From: JALOTE01 sp031422195 | GTDB taxonomy: Bacteria; Pseudomonadota; Alphaproteobacteria; Rhizobiales; Rhizobiaceae | Direction: 5' to 3' | NCBI GenBank assembly: GCA_031422195.1 | Contig: JANOPZ010000086.1 | Coordinates: 1 to 26,042 of the forward strand | DNA: 26,042 nucleotides | Shown: piece by piece, positions 1 through 6,748 of the stretch | Numbering within the stretch: position 1 is the first letter of the stretch | Layout: every line of letters starts with the position of its first letter | The notes under the pieces: generated by a model | Seen by the model: only the letters and a program-made list of their open reading frames with translations | Database searches by the model: none | Told to the model about the DNA's origin: nothing | Made by a program: the position numbers and the translations under genes

Positions 1-363
1 AGTTCGAGACGCATTCTCATTGTGGAAGACGAAATGCTATTGGCAATGAACCTTGAAGATATGCTCATTGATCTTGGCCACATTGTCGTTGCAACGGCCA
101 CGCGCCTGCCAGCAGCAACGGCCATGGCACAAACGCTGGACATTGATCTGGCGATCTTGGATATTAATCTTGCGGGTTCTCGATCTTTTCCTGTGGCTGA
201 GGTATTGCGAGCGCGCAACGTGCCATTCATTTTTGCAAGTGGCTACGGCAACCACGGACTGATTGATGGCTATCGCGATGAAATTGTGGTGGCAAAACCA
301 TACAGCCTTCGCCAATTGGAAACAGCCATTGAACGCGGTGTTTCTGCCGGTGTCCCATCATAA
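1..363 (+). CDS. Single-domain response regulator (receiver only), 5' end outside window
   Basis: The reading frame is open from base 1, so the gene begins upstream of the window. About 120 residues are visible and form one CheY-like receiver domain with no output domain. Visible landmarks are the acidic pocket in ILIVEDE, the phospho-acceptor Asp in LAILDINLAG, the FIFASGYG segment and the conserved Lys in VAKPYS. The F-A-S/T-G-Y segment followed by KPY is the signature of the FATGUY receivers, which in alphaproteobacteria act in the PhyR/EcfG general stress response (known for the family). The next gene carries an EcfG-type promoter, which fits that role, but the actual partner kinase is not in view. 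The stop codon is also the first unit of a short tandem repeat. Confidence 0.85.
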   Translation, partial: SSRRILIVEDEMLLAMNLEDMLIDLGHIVVATATRLPAATAMAQTLDIDLAILDINLAGSRSFPVAEVLRARNVPFIFASGYGNHGLIDGYRDEIVVAKPYSLRQLETAIERGVSAGVPS

Positions 364-430
364 AAAACTTGTCGTAACAAACTTGTCATAACAAACTTGC
401 GGCATAACAAACTTGCGGCATAACTGGCGG
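361..430. repeat. Short tandem repeat after the receiver gene
   Basis: Units start at 361, 375, 389, 405 and 421. They have the form TAACAAACTTGTCA (14 bp) and then TAACAAACTTGCGGCA (16 bp, two identical copies), with a degenerate first unit that includes the TAA stop of the receiver gene and a partial last unit. The array separates two convergent genes. No clear intrinsic terminator is visible here. Confidence 0.8.
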
Positions 431-505
431 CAGCCCTAAACCAAAGCCGGTTGAAGCCAGCCGACGTTGAGCGACGGCGGGCCCGATATTCAGTTTGGCA
501 CTGTA

Positions 506-997
506 TTACAAGGCCACCTTGGCATGGCTGCCAGAATCTTCCGCAGCAATCGGCTTGCCGGTGACATAAGCTGTCAAAGCAGAGGCTGCAAATCCTAAGC
601 CTTTCATGCCGGAATTATCCCAATACTCAGCCGTTTGAGGATCAATTTTCAAGATCACCAAAGACGGATCGTCTTTGCCCTCGGGAAACCAGATTTTCAT
701 CGCTTCAGACCAGACACGGTCGATCAGTGCTCGGTCGGTTGAGACATGGGCGACACCCAAAATCGAGATGAAAACCGAAGAACTTTGCAGTGTTAACCCA
801 ACCCTTGGGTCAGCCTCGATTTGCCGCAATTTGCCAGAGTCTAGCGAGGTTGCAAAATAGAGCATGCCATCTTCGCCCATTTCCGCAATCGACATCGGCC
901 GCGCGTGAATGGAGTTGTCGCTCGACCGGGTAATCATCATAGCGGTTGAAAAATCACTCAGCAAATCTTTGAGGTGACGCTGCGGTTCTATAGTCAT
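506..997 (-). CDS. Pyridoxamine 5'-phosphate oxidase-like FMN-binding split-barrel protein (general stress protein 26 type)
   Basis: The 163-residue product matches the size and pattern of COG3871-type proteins: an N-terminal region with AMMITRSSDNSIHARPM, then the strand MLYFATSLDSGKLRQIEADPRVGLTL and the IKIDPQTAEYWDNSG region typical of the family. Members bind FMN or related cofactors and are often induced by stress; their substrate is usually unknown. The ATG at 997 has AGGA about 12 bases upstream. Upstream lies an exact match to the EcfG promoter consensus, so expression under general-stress control is likely. The gene is convergent with the receiver gene. Family assignment is firm; biochemical activity is not known from the sequence. 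Confidence 0.85.
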   Translation of the reverse strand: MTIEPQRHLKDLLSDFSTAMMITRSSDNSIHARPMSIAEMGEDGMLYFATSLDSGKLRQIEADPRVGLTLQSSSVFISILGVAHVSTDRALIDRVWSEAMKIWFPEGKDDPSLVILKIDPQTAEYWDNSGMKGLGFAASALTAYVTGKPIAAEDSGSHAKVAL

Positions 998-1033
998 AGC
1001 TGTGATTCCTAACGTTTTTAAGTGTCAGTTTTG

Positions 1034-1058
1034 AACGGTCGCGGGCGAAATTGGTTCC
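1034..1058 (-). promoter_or_regulatory. EcfG-type (general stress sigma factor) promoter
   Basis: On the minus strand the sequence reads GGAAC (1058-1054), 16 bases, then CGTT (1037-1034). This is an exact match to the GGAAC-N16/17-CGTT consensus of the alphaproteobacterial EcfG sigma factor. Its -10 element lies 36 bases upstream of the ATG at 997, leaving room for a leader of about 30 bases. Confidence 0.75.
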
Positions 1059-1398
1059 AATCCGATTCTTAAAATGCACAACGTGGCCGGTAAATTTTGG
1101 TAGCGTTTGAGCTAAAACGGGAACCTATAGGCTGACGGGAAGTTGTTTTAGCAAGGCAAATCCTTTGCTGGTACATCTACTGGAGAAAACCATGCACTGG
1201 AGAAAACAATCGCAAATTTCGCAAAAACACTTCTGGTCAACAGCTTTGCGTGCTGGTGAGGCAGGCCGCATTGAAAATTGCGCTGGCCCGCTGTTTCAAA
1301 TTCCCGTGCACAAAAAGTTCCCAAGAAAGTTGGTCGTGTTTGTAGCAGTAATTTGTGAAATGTATGGCTTTAGCCCGGAAGTAGGTTAGATTAATCTG
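1059..1398. other. Gap between divergent stress gene and membrane protein
   Basis: No convincing gene is seen. A 74-codon frame with a TTG start (1165-1389) has no ribosome site and no recognisable product. A 12-base direct repeat ACTGGAGAAAAC occurs twice around 1180-1206. A GGAAC-N16-AGTT string near 1121 on the plus strand resembles an EcfG promoter with one mismatch in the -10 element; it would point to the membrane-protein gene. Confidence 0.4.
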
Positions 1399-1806
1399 AT
1401 GAACCAAGTGATCAAAAAAAACGGGCTCGTTGTTGCTGGCATTATAAATATCTTGGGCGCACTCGGCAGCTCCCGGTTTTTCACAAATACGGTGATTAAT
1501 GAGGCTGATCCGATAGTAATGTCCAACTTCGGGCTCTTGATGATTGTTATCTGGGGTTTGGCCTATATCGGCGCTTCCACCATAGCTGGAAACATCAAGT
1601 GGTTGGCTCTTGTCTTTGCTGTAGAGAAATTAGCTTATGTCGGAGCATGGCTTATTTGGTTATCCGGCAATGAATTCGCCCCGTTGTTTGCCAAGGATGC
1701 TTCCGCAGGCATTTTCTATGCAACATACGGTATCAACGATTTTGTTTTCATGGTGTTCTTTGTCTGGCTTTTTTTCTCTGAAAGAGCCGAAGGACAGCAG
1801 AAATAA
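1399..1806 (+). CDS. Small four-helix integral membrane protein, function unknown
   Basis: The 135-residue product has four hydrophobic segments: roughly residues 7-28, 43-62, 67-88 and 108-126. It has a basic N-terminus (NQVIKK) and a charged C-terminal tail (SERAEGQQK). I do not recognise the family and see no catalytic motif. The ATG at 1399 has only a weak purine stretch upstream. The gene stands alone, with gene-poor DNA on both sides, in the presumed chromosomal flank next to the left island boundary. Confidence 0.6.
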   Translation: MNQVIKKNGLVVAGIINILGALGSSRFFTNTVINEADPIVMSNFGLLMIVIWGLAYIGASTIAGNIKWLALVFAVEKLAYVGAWLIWLSGNEFAPLFAKDASAGIFYATYGINDFVFMVFFVWLFFSERAEGQQK

Positions 1807-2412
1807 CAATGAACTACAGGTTGCGATTTGAAGATGCGGCCCCGCAATATTGTGGAGTGGCACAGCCGGCGTTGCATAGCGCAGGGTTAACTTCGTAGTT
1901 CAGTTGAGTAGCCCTAAGTCTTGCAAACCCTTATTTTGGTCCCTTAAGATTTATGTGCACTACGGTGCACGGCAGTCTAAAAAGGTCATTGGTCTCCGGT
2001 TAGACGGGTGCAATTCAGACCTTCCATTTCAGTAGCTAGGGCGTTGCGACACTGAATAGAAGATTACAAGGCCAAAGAGAACTAAAGGGTCTCGGCTTCG
2101 TACCGTTTAATGACACTGAGGCGTAAATTGTTTTCGCATACGCCCGAAATAGGCCTCAGCGCATTTGGTATGCTTTTTCTGGCGGATAAATGCCCTGCAA
2201 CATGGCATAGTTTGGCTCGCTACGGCGAAAAAAGCGGCGTTGCGGGCCACAAGATTCAGTGAGAAGCTTCAGGAAAACCGATCCAGCCACTCGTCCGCTT
2301 ACAAATCTGCCATTCGCATATATGACAAAATACGTGGCCACAGTTGTGAAACCCCAAGAAAATAAGACCATCGGGAACGGTTTCGAGCAAAATGTGTCAA
2401 GGAATTCAGTTG

Positions 2413-2445
2413 CTTGGAAGGTGACTGGCTGGGGGACTTGGATTC
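2413..2445. repeat. Left attachment-site-like repeat of the tRNA-Gln 3' end
   Basis: Thirty-three bases match 22724-22756 at 31 positions, in the same orientation. The match covers the T-arm and acceptor 3' strand of tRNA-Gln, the encoded CCA and 13 bases beyond it. Uninterrupted core is GGTGACTGGCTGGGGGAC (2420-2437). The rest of the tRNA is absent here, as expected for the distal att site of an element integrated at a tRNA 3' end. Confidence 0.7.
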
Positions 2446-2622
2446 TAAGCGAGATTTATGCTTTTCATACTTAAAAGCTAAGTCATTGAAATTTAATCAA
2501 CTTTTTTCGCTATTTCGCGGTGGTGTTACCTGTTGGTGCTTCAGCTTGGTACTACGGTTTTTGTCCGTCAAGCTGCTATCAAAGACCTAAACCCATAGTT
2601 AATTGCATAAAATGGCCGGGAG

Positions 2623-2638
2623 CATTTGCGCGCAAATG
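2623..2638. repeat. 16-bp perfect palindrome
   Basis: CATTTGCG followed directly by CGCAAATG. It lies 46 bases past the stop codon of the reverse-strand 73-residue gene. No T-run follows on either strand, so it is not an obvious intrinsic terminator; it could be a protein-binding site or a cruciform. Confidence 0.6.
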
Positions 2639-2683
2639 GCTTTATCGCAAAATGCCAAAAACCCGTGACCGCACTTGCTGAAC

Positions 2684-2905
2684 TTAGACTAAATGAAAAT
2701 GCCGGCAATGGGCTTTGTCTGCAAACTTGCCTTTCAGCCAGTCAACCATGCGCTCGGCACTCCACCCGATTGGAGGCACCATGACCCAGCGCAAATGCGC
2801 CTCGCCGTGAGCAAGTGCAATTTCGGCGCGTGCTACGTGCGGAACACGCCGCGCGACAAAGAACAGCCCTTTGCCGGGAACTTCAATTGCCATGGCGAGT
2901 TTCAT
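2684..2905 (-). CDS. Conserved-looking 73-residue protein, function unknown
   Basis: A longer frame runs through this region, but the ATG at 2905 is preceded by GGAGGG seven bases upstream, which fixes the start. The product begins MKLAMAIEVPGKGLFFVARR and ends CRHFHLV. It is basic, rich in His and Arg, and has a WSAERMVDWLKGKF segment that could be an amphipathic helix. No signal peptide or membrane helix is evident. The start codon overlaps the stop of the upstream 28-residue ORF (ATGA), so the two are probably translationally coupled. I do not recognise the family. Confidence 0.6.
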   Translation of the reverse strand: MKLAMAIEVPGKGLFFVARRVPHVARAEIALAHGEAHLRWVMVPPIGWSAERMVDWLKGKFADKAHCRHFHLV

Positions 2906-2988
2906 GCTGAAACCCTCCGAAAATCTGCGTGTTCGGAACGTTTGATGTTGACGGCACAATGATGTGCAATAATGGTTTGCATAACCAT
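2902..2988 (-). CDS. 28-residue micro-ORF coupled to the 73-residue gene
   Basis: The ATG at 2988 is preceded by AAAGGAG with seven bases of spacing, an excellent ribosome site. The peptide starts MVMQTIIAHHCAVNIKRSEH and ends FRRVSA. Its TGA overlaps the ATG of the downstream gene. It may be a small functional protein or a leader peptide that controls the downstream gene; the His-His-Cys triplet is notable in so short a peptide. No known leader family is recognised. Confidence 0.5.
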   Translation of the reverse strand: MVMQTIIAHHCAVNIKRSEHADFRRVSA

Positions 2989-3100
2989 GTAATAACTCCT
3001 TTGGAAGAAGGGGTTTATGTGGCCAGGTGCTGGTTGGGTTGCCACCCTTCCAGTGCCGCCTTTTAGAGCAGTGTTCACTTGGGCGCAAAACGGGCGGTCT

Positions 3101-3129
3101 CGCGCACCACTATCATGAGCCAGTGCGCG
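3101..3129 (-). promoter_or_regulatory. Hairpin in the presumed 5' leader of the micro-operon
   Basis: On the minus strand CGCGCAC and GTGCGCG form a perfect 7-bp stem around a 15-base loop. It lies about 110 bases upstream of the 28-residue ORF. Closer to that ORF, CCTT in CCCCTTCTTCC could pair with the AAGG of its ribosome site. The structures are seen only by eye. Confidence 0.3.
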
Positions 3130-3342
3130 GGCAGCGCAAGGAATTAATGCGCATTTGGTTAACGGTTCATCTCTCGCGTATTGCCACCCAACCAAGAAAA
3201 AGTACCCAAGCCGGTGCAGGGTTTAAAGCGAAAACTAACATAGTGTTCGCAAACATTCGACGATTGGAAATTGAGCCTCTGGAATTAGGTGGCAGGCAAA
3301 TGTAAATCAAGCAACCGTCCGTGAAACCAACTGCAGTTCACT

Positions 3343-3371
3343 TTGACACAGGTGTTAACTAGGTTTAATTT
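3343..3371 (+). promoter_or_regulatory. Sigma-70-type promoter for an IS-truncated ORF
   Basis: TTGACA (3343-3348), a 17-base spacer and TAATTT (3366-3371). It is followed by AAGGAG at 3380-3385 and an ATG at 3395, so a full set of expression signals is present over about 50 bases. Confidence 0.55.
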
Positions 3372-3394
3372 GTAATAACAAGGAGTTCTTAAAA

Positions 3395-3472
3395 ATGCCC
3401 CGGATATCAATTGAGCTGCTTAATCTGTTACATCGAGTGATCCGTTTGGTTAAGATTTGGAAGCTGCATTGA
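3395..3472 (+). pseudogene. 5' end of an unknown gene cut off by the IS element
   Basis: The ATG at 3395 follows AAGGAG by nine bases and a good promoter. It opens MPRISIELLNLLHRVIRLVK and continues IWKLH. The frame then meets TGA, which is the first three bases of the IS inverted repeat at 3470. The frame is therefore 25 codons of host gene closed by the transposon end. The sequence beyond the far IS end is a different gene on the opposite strand, so the missing part was deleted or never longer. The product is unknown. Confidence 0.45.
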
Positions 3473-3508
3473 ACCGCACCGGTTTTACCGGAGACCTGTG
3501 AGTTCGTA

Positions 3509-4414
3509 TTAGGCTGCCATTTTGAAGCTGTCCATCATGGCATAATAGTTGTCTTCGGCCTCTGCCGGCGTAATGTAGCCGATGGGTTCAAGCAGTCGGC
3601 GATTGTTAAAACAATCAACCCAGTTGAGGGTTTGCATTTCAACGTCATCGATTGTTTTCCATGAGCTGCGCCGACGGATAACTTCAGTTTTGTAGAGGCC
3701 ATTTATTGTTTCAGCCAACGCGTTGTCATAGGCGTCACAGACGCTGCCGACTGAGGGTTCGATGCCGGCTTCGGCCAATCGCTCGGTGTATCTGATAGAA
3801 ACATATTGCGATCCGCGGTCCGAATGATGGATCAAATCGCCTTTCTGAGCTGGCCTGCGGGCATAAAGTGCCTGTTCCAAAGAATCGAGCACAAAATCAG
3901 TTTTGGCCGAGCGCGATACCTTCCAGCCGACAATACGGTTTGCAAAAGTATCGATGATAAAAGCGACGTAGGCAAACCCTTGCCACGTCGACACGTATGT
4001 AAAGTCGCTGACCCAAAGTGTGTTCGGAAATAATGCTCGGAACTGACGGTTCACCTTGTCACGCGGACACGGCACAGACGTGTCCGGGAATGTTGTTTTG
4101 GTGGGTTTTCCCCGAACAATACCGCGCAAACCCATATTCGCCATGAGGCGCGCAACTGTGCAGCGGGCCACATCAACGCCCTCGCGGCGTAATTGCCGCC
4201 AAGCTTTTCTGACGCCATAAACTTGGTAGTTGTCGTCCCAAACCTTTTTAATCTTCGGTTTCAGTTCGATATCGCGCTGGCAACGAGGTGATGCCAGTGC
4301 CGGGTCAGCACGCACCGCCAAACGCGCATAGTAAGTTGACGGGGCAATTGGCAAAACCCTGCAAATCGACTCGACCCCATAATCTGCGCGCTGATCATCA
4401 ATGAAGCCGATCAT
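3509..4414 (-). CDS. IS3-family transposase OrfB (DDE integrase domain)
   Basis: From the ATG at 4414 the product is 301 residues and starts MIGFIDDQRADYGVESICRV, the usual OrfB opening in this group; the frame is also open upstream to 4708 in shadow of OrfA. The DDE residues are visible in WVSDFTYV, HHSDRGSQYVS and NALAETINGLYKTE. The frame is intact to its stop, 39 bp inside the left inverted repeat. OrfB is in the +1 frame relative to OrfA, not the -1 frame usual for IS3 programmed frameshifting, so OrfAB fusion may not occur or an indel may have arisen. It looks like the IS51-type subgroup, but that is an impression. Confidence 0.88.
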   Translation of the reverse strand: MIGFIDDQRADYGVESICRVLPIAPSTYYARLAVRADPALASPRCQRDIELKPKIKKVWDDNYQVYGVRKAWRQLRREGVDVARCTVARLMANMGLRGIVRGKPTKTTFPDTSVPCPRDKVNRQFRALFPNTLWVSDFTYVSTWQGFAYVAFIIDTFANRIVGWKVSRSAKTDFVLDSLEQALYARRPAQKGDLIHHSDRGSQYVSIRYTERLAEAGIEPSVGSVCDAYDNALAETINGLYKTEVIRRRSSWKTIDDVEMQTLNWVDCFNNRRLLEPIGYITPAEAEDNYYAMMDSFKMAA

Positions 4415-4430
4415 GGCTTGCAAAATTGCG

Positions 4431-4757
4431 TTAAAGGTTGCGGTCGAGTTCCGCCTGCGCAAAATATGCAGATGCTTTTCGAAGTATTTCATTGGCTTGT
4501 CGAAGCTGGCGTACTTCCCGCTCAAGCTCTTTAATCCGCTCACGCTCAGCACTGGTGGCACCAATGCGCGATCCATTATCTTTTTCAGCTTGTCGTACCC
4601 AAACGCGAAGCGTCTCAGGAATGCAGCCGATTTTTGGTGCAATGGCCACAATTGCGGCCGATTGCGTTTCATAAGAGCCTTGATGCTCAAGCACCATTCG
4701 AACAGCACGCGACTGCACCTCTGGTGAATACCGATTTGAAGTCTTACTTTTTTCCAT
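4431..4757 (-). CDS. IS3-family transposase OrfA (helix-turn-helix and leucine zipper)
   Basis: The 108-residue product starts MEKSKTSNRYSPEVQSRAVR, with AAGGAAGAAGG just upstream of the ATG. A helix-turn-helix region spans roughly residues 25-55 (IPETLRVWVRQ) and a heptad-rich helix follows (ERERIKELEREVRQLRQANE). It ends AYFAQAELDRNL, close to the usual OrfA end. The stop falls 16 bases before the OrfB ATG, so the two frames abut rather than overlap productively. The product would bind the terminal repeats and multimerise. Confidence 0.88.
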   Translation of the reverse strand: MEKSKTSNRYSPEVQSRAVRMVLEHQGSYETQSAAIVAIAPKIGCIPETLRVWVRQAEKDNGSRIGATSAERERIKELEREVRQLRQANEILRKASAYFAQAELDRNL

Positions 4758-4809
4758 AGCCTTCTTCCTTAGTCAGGTTGAAGGTCTCCAGCAAACCCGG
4801 TGCGGTTCA

Positions 4810-4931
4810 GTTTCTAAAATGACCTAGGCTGCCGAATAATCAGGGTCCGGGTTCATCGCATCCGAACCGTCCAGATGCTGCGAAGTTGGAAAGCGTACAT
4901 CTATTGTGCGCAGGCCGGTAATCCTGGTCAT
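4810..4931 (-). pseudogene. L-fuconate dehydratase N-terminal remnant, interrupted by IS
   Basis: From the ATG at 4931 the frame reads MTRITGLRTIDVRFPTSQHL, then DGSDAMNPDPDYSAA, then TAG (4826-4824). The stretch DVRFPTS...LDGSDAMNPDPDYSAA is the characteristic N-terminus of L-fuconate dehydratase (enolase superfamily, FucD/ENOSF1). The next family residues are Tyr-Val-Ile-Leu-Glu-Thr; here Tyr is TAG and Val-Ile-Leu-Glu-Thr is still readable up to the IS end at 4810. The gene therefore suffered both a nonsense mutation and an IS insertion. About 400 residues are missing. Its ATG overlaps the stop of the FAH-family fragment (ATGA), showing a former operon. Confidence 0.8.
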
Positions 4932-5218
4932 GCTCTCACCACTTTTTGTGTTTGAATTCCAAGGCCGTCGATGCCAAGCCGCATCACTTCGCCTCCCGTT
5001 AGGTAAACCGGTGGCTTTTGACCCAAAACTACGCCCGGCGGTGTGCCCGTGGAGATGATGTCACCTGCCTCCAGAGACATAAAACGCGAAACATAGGATA
5101 CCAGATGTGGAACCCCGAAGATCATGGTGGCAGTTGACCCGTTCTGGTAGCGGTGGCCATCGACCTCAAGCCACATTTTCAACTGGGTAATGTCACTGAC
5201 TTCATCTTTGGTCACCTC
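4928..5218 (-). pseudogene. FAH-family hydrolase, C-terminal fragment
   Basis: About 95 residues starting near MTKDEVSDITQLKMWLEVDG. GHRYQNGSTATMIFGV, FMSLEAGDIISTGTPPGVVL and EVMRLGIDGLG are hallmarks of the C-terminal part of fumarylacetoacetate hydrolase-superfamily enzymes, which are normally about 280 residues. The N-terminal two thirds is missing: homology stops at about 5218, where TAA occurs in frame a few codons upstream. With fuconate dehydratase downstream in the same operon, the original enzyme was probably a 2,4-diketo-3-deoxy-L-fuconate hydrolase of the non-phosphorylating L-fucose pathway (inference). Confidence 0.8.
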
Positions 5219-5601
5219 GGTGTTTTAGATAGAACGTTCATTTGAGCTTTTCCAAAATCTCACTACTCTAAATTTTGATCGAGCAGATCCTGTGTCAGCA
5301 TCGGTGCGAATGGTGTCCGCTTTAAATTCGAAATGACAGACCGAACTGCGTCCGAATTTCAACGCAAAGCTGAATCTTTGCGTTGGAGTATTTCCAGATC
5401 CAGAAGTAGAAAAGCAGGTGGTTGGATGAGAACCATCAACAGCAATCTTAATTCGTTTTGAACTTTTCTGATTTTTAGGTCTGTGCCGCAATTGTGCACT
5501 ACGGAAATCCCATGTCTAAGGTAATAACGCCCATCGACAACCAGTTAAAACCAGACCCGCATATTTCTGGCAAACAGGGGCGGTTCAAGAATTCAACTTA
5601 C
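5219..5601. other. Gap between the FAH relic and the aldo-keto reductase
   Basis: No supported gene. An 88-codon minus-strand frame (5225-5491) has low-complexity composition and no ribosome site. A plus-strand frame from ATG 5512 reads MSKVITPIDNQLKPDPHISG and runs into the 3' end of the reductase gene; it could be a relic, but no family is recognised. Confidence 0.35.
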
Positions 5602-6678
5602 CTATTCTTGCCAGCCTGCCACGGTGTTGCCGCCAAACACCATTTTGCGGATTATGGGTTGAGTTAGTGATGCGGAAAAACCCAGGGCGGGCGCGCTGGC
5701 CGTATCAAGTTTTGCCATCTGATCCGGGCTCAATTTGATTTCAGATGCCGCGATGTTACTGGCAAGTTGGGGCAAGTTGCGAGCCCCAATCAGTGTTGAG
5801 GTTACACCGGGGCGCGCCATCGTCCACGCAAGAGCCGCCAGTGCGGCGCTGCAATCAAGTTCTTTAGCGACAGAGGTCAAGGCATCAAGGATATCCCAGT
5901 TTCTATCGGTAAATTTGCTATCGCCAAACGGGTTTGCGCCGCTTAACCGGCCAGTGTTGCCGGTACTGCCGCGCTTATATTTTCCGGTTAAAAACCCACC
6001 GGCCAGCGGGCTCCAAGGCATCACACCCATACCTGCCTCCCGCGCTGCAGGAAAGTGTTCGGCCTCGACCTCGCGCGCGACAAGCGAATATTCCAACTGC
6101 ATGGCGATCGGGCCGGGAATCCGGCGCTCGGACGCAATTGTAGCACCCTTCATGGCCAGCCAAGCGGGCATATCGGAAAAGGCGAAATAGCGGATCTTAC
6201 CTGCGCGAACCAGATCGCCAAGGGTCTGCAATATTTCCTCGACAGGTGTGACACCGTCCCAAATGTGCATCCAGTACAGGTCAATAAAGTCGGTCCCAAG
6301 ACGTTTTAGCGAGGCCTCTAATGCACGGTGAATATTCTTGGCCCCTGCACCACCGGCATTTGGATTGCCTCGGCGCTCTTGAGCAGCGGCCAGCGGGCTG
6401 GCAGATCCGTTGAAGGCAAATTTCGTGGCTAGAACGATTTCATCACGCGATTTGGTTTCGTTTATGAACTTTCCAACCAGAGTTTCGCTTTGCCCGCCTG
6501 AATAAATATCTGCAGTATCGACGAAATTTCCACCTGCGTCCCTGTAAGCGTCGAAAATCGCACGGGAAGTTGCATCATCTGCGTTCCAACTTCCGGGGCC
6601 GAAAGTCATCGTGCCCAAAGCGAGCGGGCTGACCACAAGACCAGACCGGCCAAGCGTGCGATATTGGGAGAGGTTCAT
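5602..6678 (-). CDS. Aldo/keto reductase
   Basis: The 358-residue product starts MNLSQYRTLGRSGLVVSPLA; a further 17 codons are open upstream, but the ATG at 6678 has AGGAA just before it and fits the family start. The catalytic tetrad is visible: Asp54 and Tyr59 (FVDTADIYSGG), Lys86 (LATKFAF) and His138 (LYWMHIWD). The C-terminal STLIGARNLPQLASNI segment is the NADPH-binding region. Such enzymes reduce aldehydes or ketones with NADPH; the substrate cannot be read from sequence. It is divergent from a TetR gene 82 bp away and is likely its target. Confidence 0.9.
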   Translation of the reverse strand: MNLSQYRTLGRSGLVVSPLALGTMTFGPGSWNADDATSRAIFDAYRDAGGNFVDTADIYSGGQSETLVGKFINETKSRDEIVLATKFAFNGSASPLAAAQERRGNPNAGGAGAKNIHRALEASLKRLGTDFIDLYWMHIWDGVTPVEEILQTLGDLVRAGKIRYFAFSDMPAWLAMKGATIASERRIPGPIAMQLEYSLVAREVEAEHFPAAREAGMGVMPWSPLAGGFLTGKYKRGSTGNTGRLSGANPFGDSKFTDRNWDILDALTSVAKELDCSAALAALAWTMARPGVTSTLIGARNLPQLASNIAASEIKLSPDQMAKLDTASAPALGFSASLTQPIIRKMVFGGNTVAGWQE

Positions 6679-6748
6679 GGAATTTCCTATTTCATAGCAA
6701 CCGATACGAATTAGGTAACTCTCTTGCAAGCTGGCGTCAATACATTTA

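Larger units (their letters stand above)
1807..2683. other. Gene-poor stretch containing the left island boundary
   Basis: Several short open frames exist on both strands but none has a ribosome site with a recognisable product. The notable content is the tRNA-Gln-like repeat at 2413-2445 and a 16-bp palindrome at 2623-2638. An inverted repeat GTGCAC-TACG-GTGCAC is at 1955-1970. The DNA is visibly AT-richer than the neighbouring genes. Confidence 0.5.
3470..4809 (-). mobile_element. IS3-family insertion sequence (first copy), about 1340 bp
   Basis: Both ends begin TGAACCGCACCGG (left at 3470, right in reverse at 4809). The inverted repeat continues to about 29 bp with few mismatches, ending GGAGACCT. 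Two transposase frames lie inside on the minus strand. No 3-4 bp target duplication is seen (left flank ends GCAT, right flank begins GTTT), and the two flanks come from unrelated genes, which indicates a deletion or rearrangement next to the element. Confidence 0.85.

Noticed and set aside
1165..1389. 74-codon plus-strand ORF before the membrane protein
   Set aside because: TTG start, no ribosome site, composition unlike a protein; probably chance.
2259..2474. 71-codon ORF containing VTGWGTWI
   Set aside because: This string is the translation of the tRNA-Gln 3' end, a familiar spurious ORF, here arising from the att-like repeat.
5225..5491. 88-codon minus-strand ORF after the FAH relic
   Set aside because: No ribosome site, Ser/Lys/Arg-rich low-complexity translation and no family resemblance.
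1951..5504. Repeated 12-mer TGTGCACTACGG at about 1954 and 5493
   Set aside because: A 12-base match is expected many times by chance in 26 kb, and the flanks do not agree.
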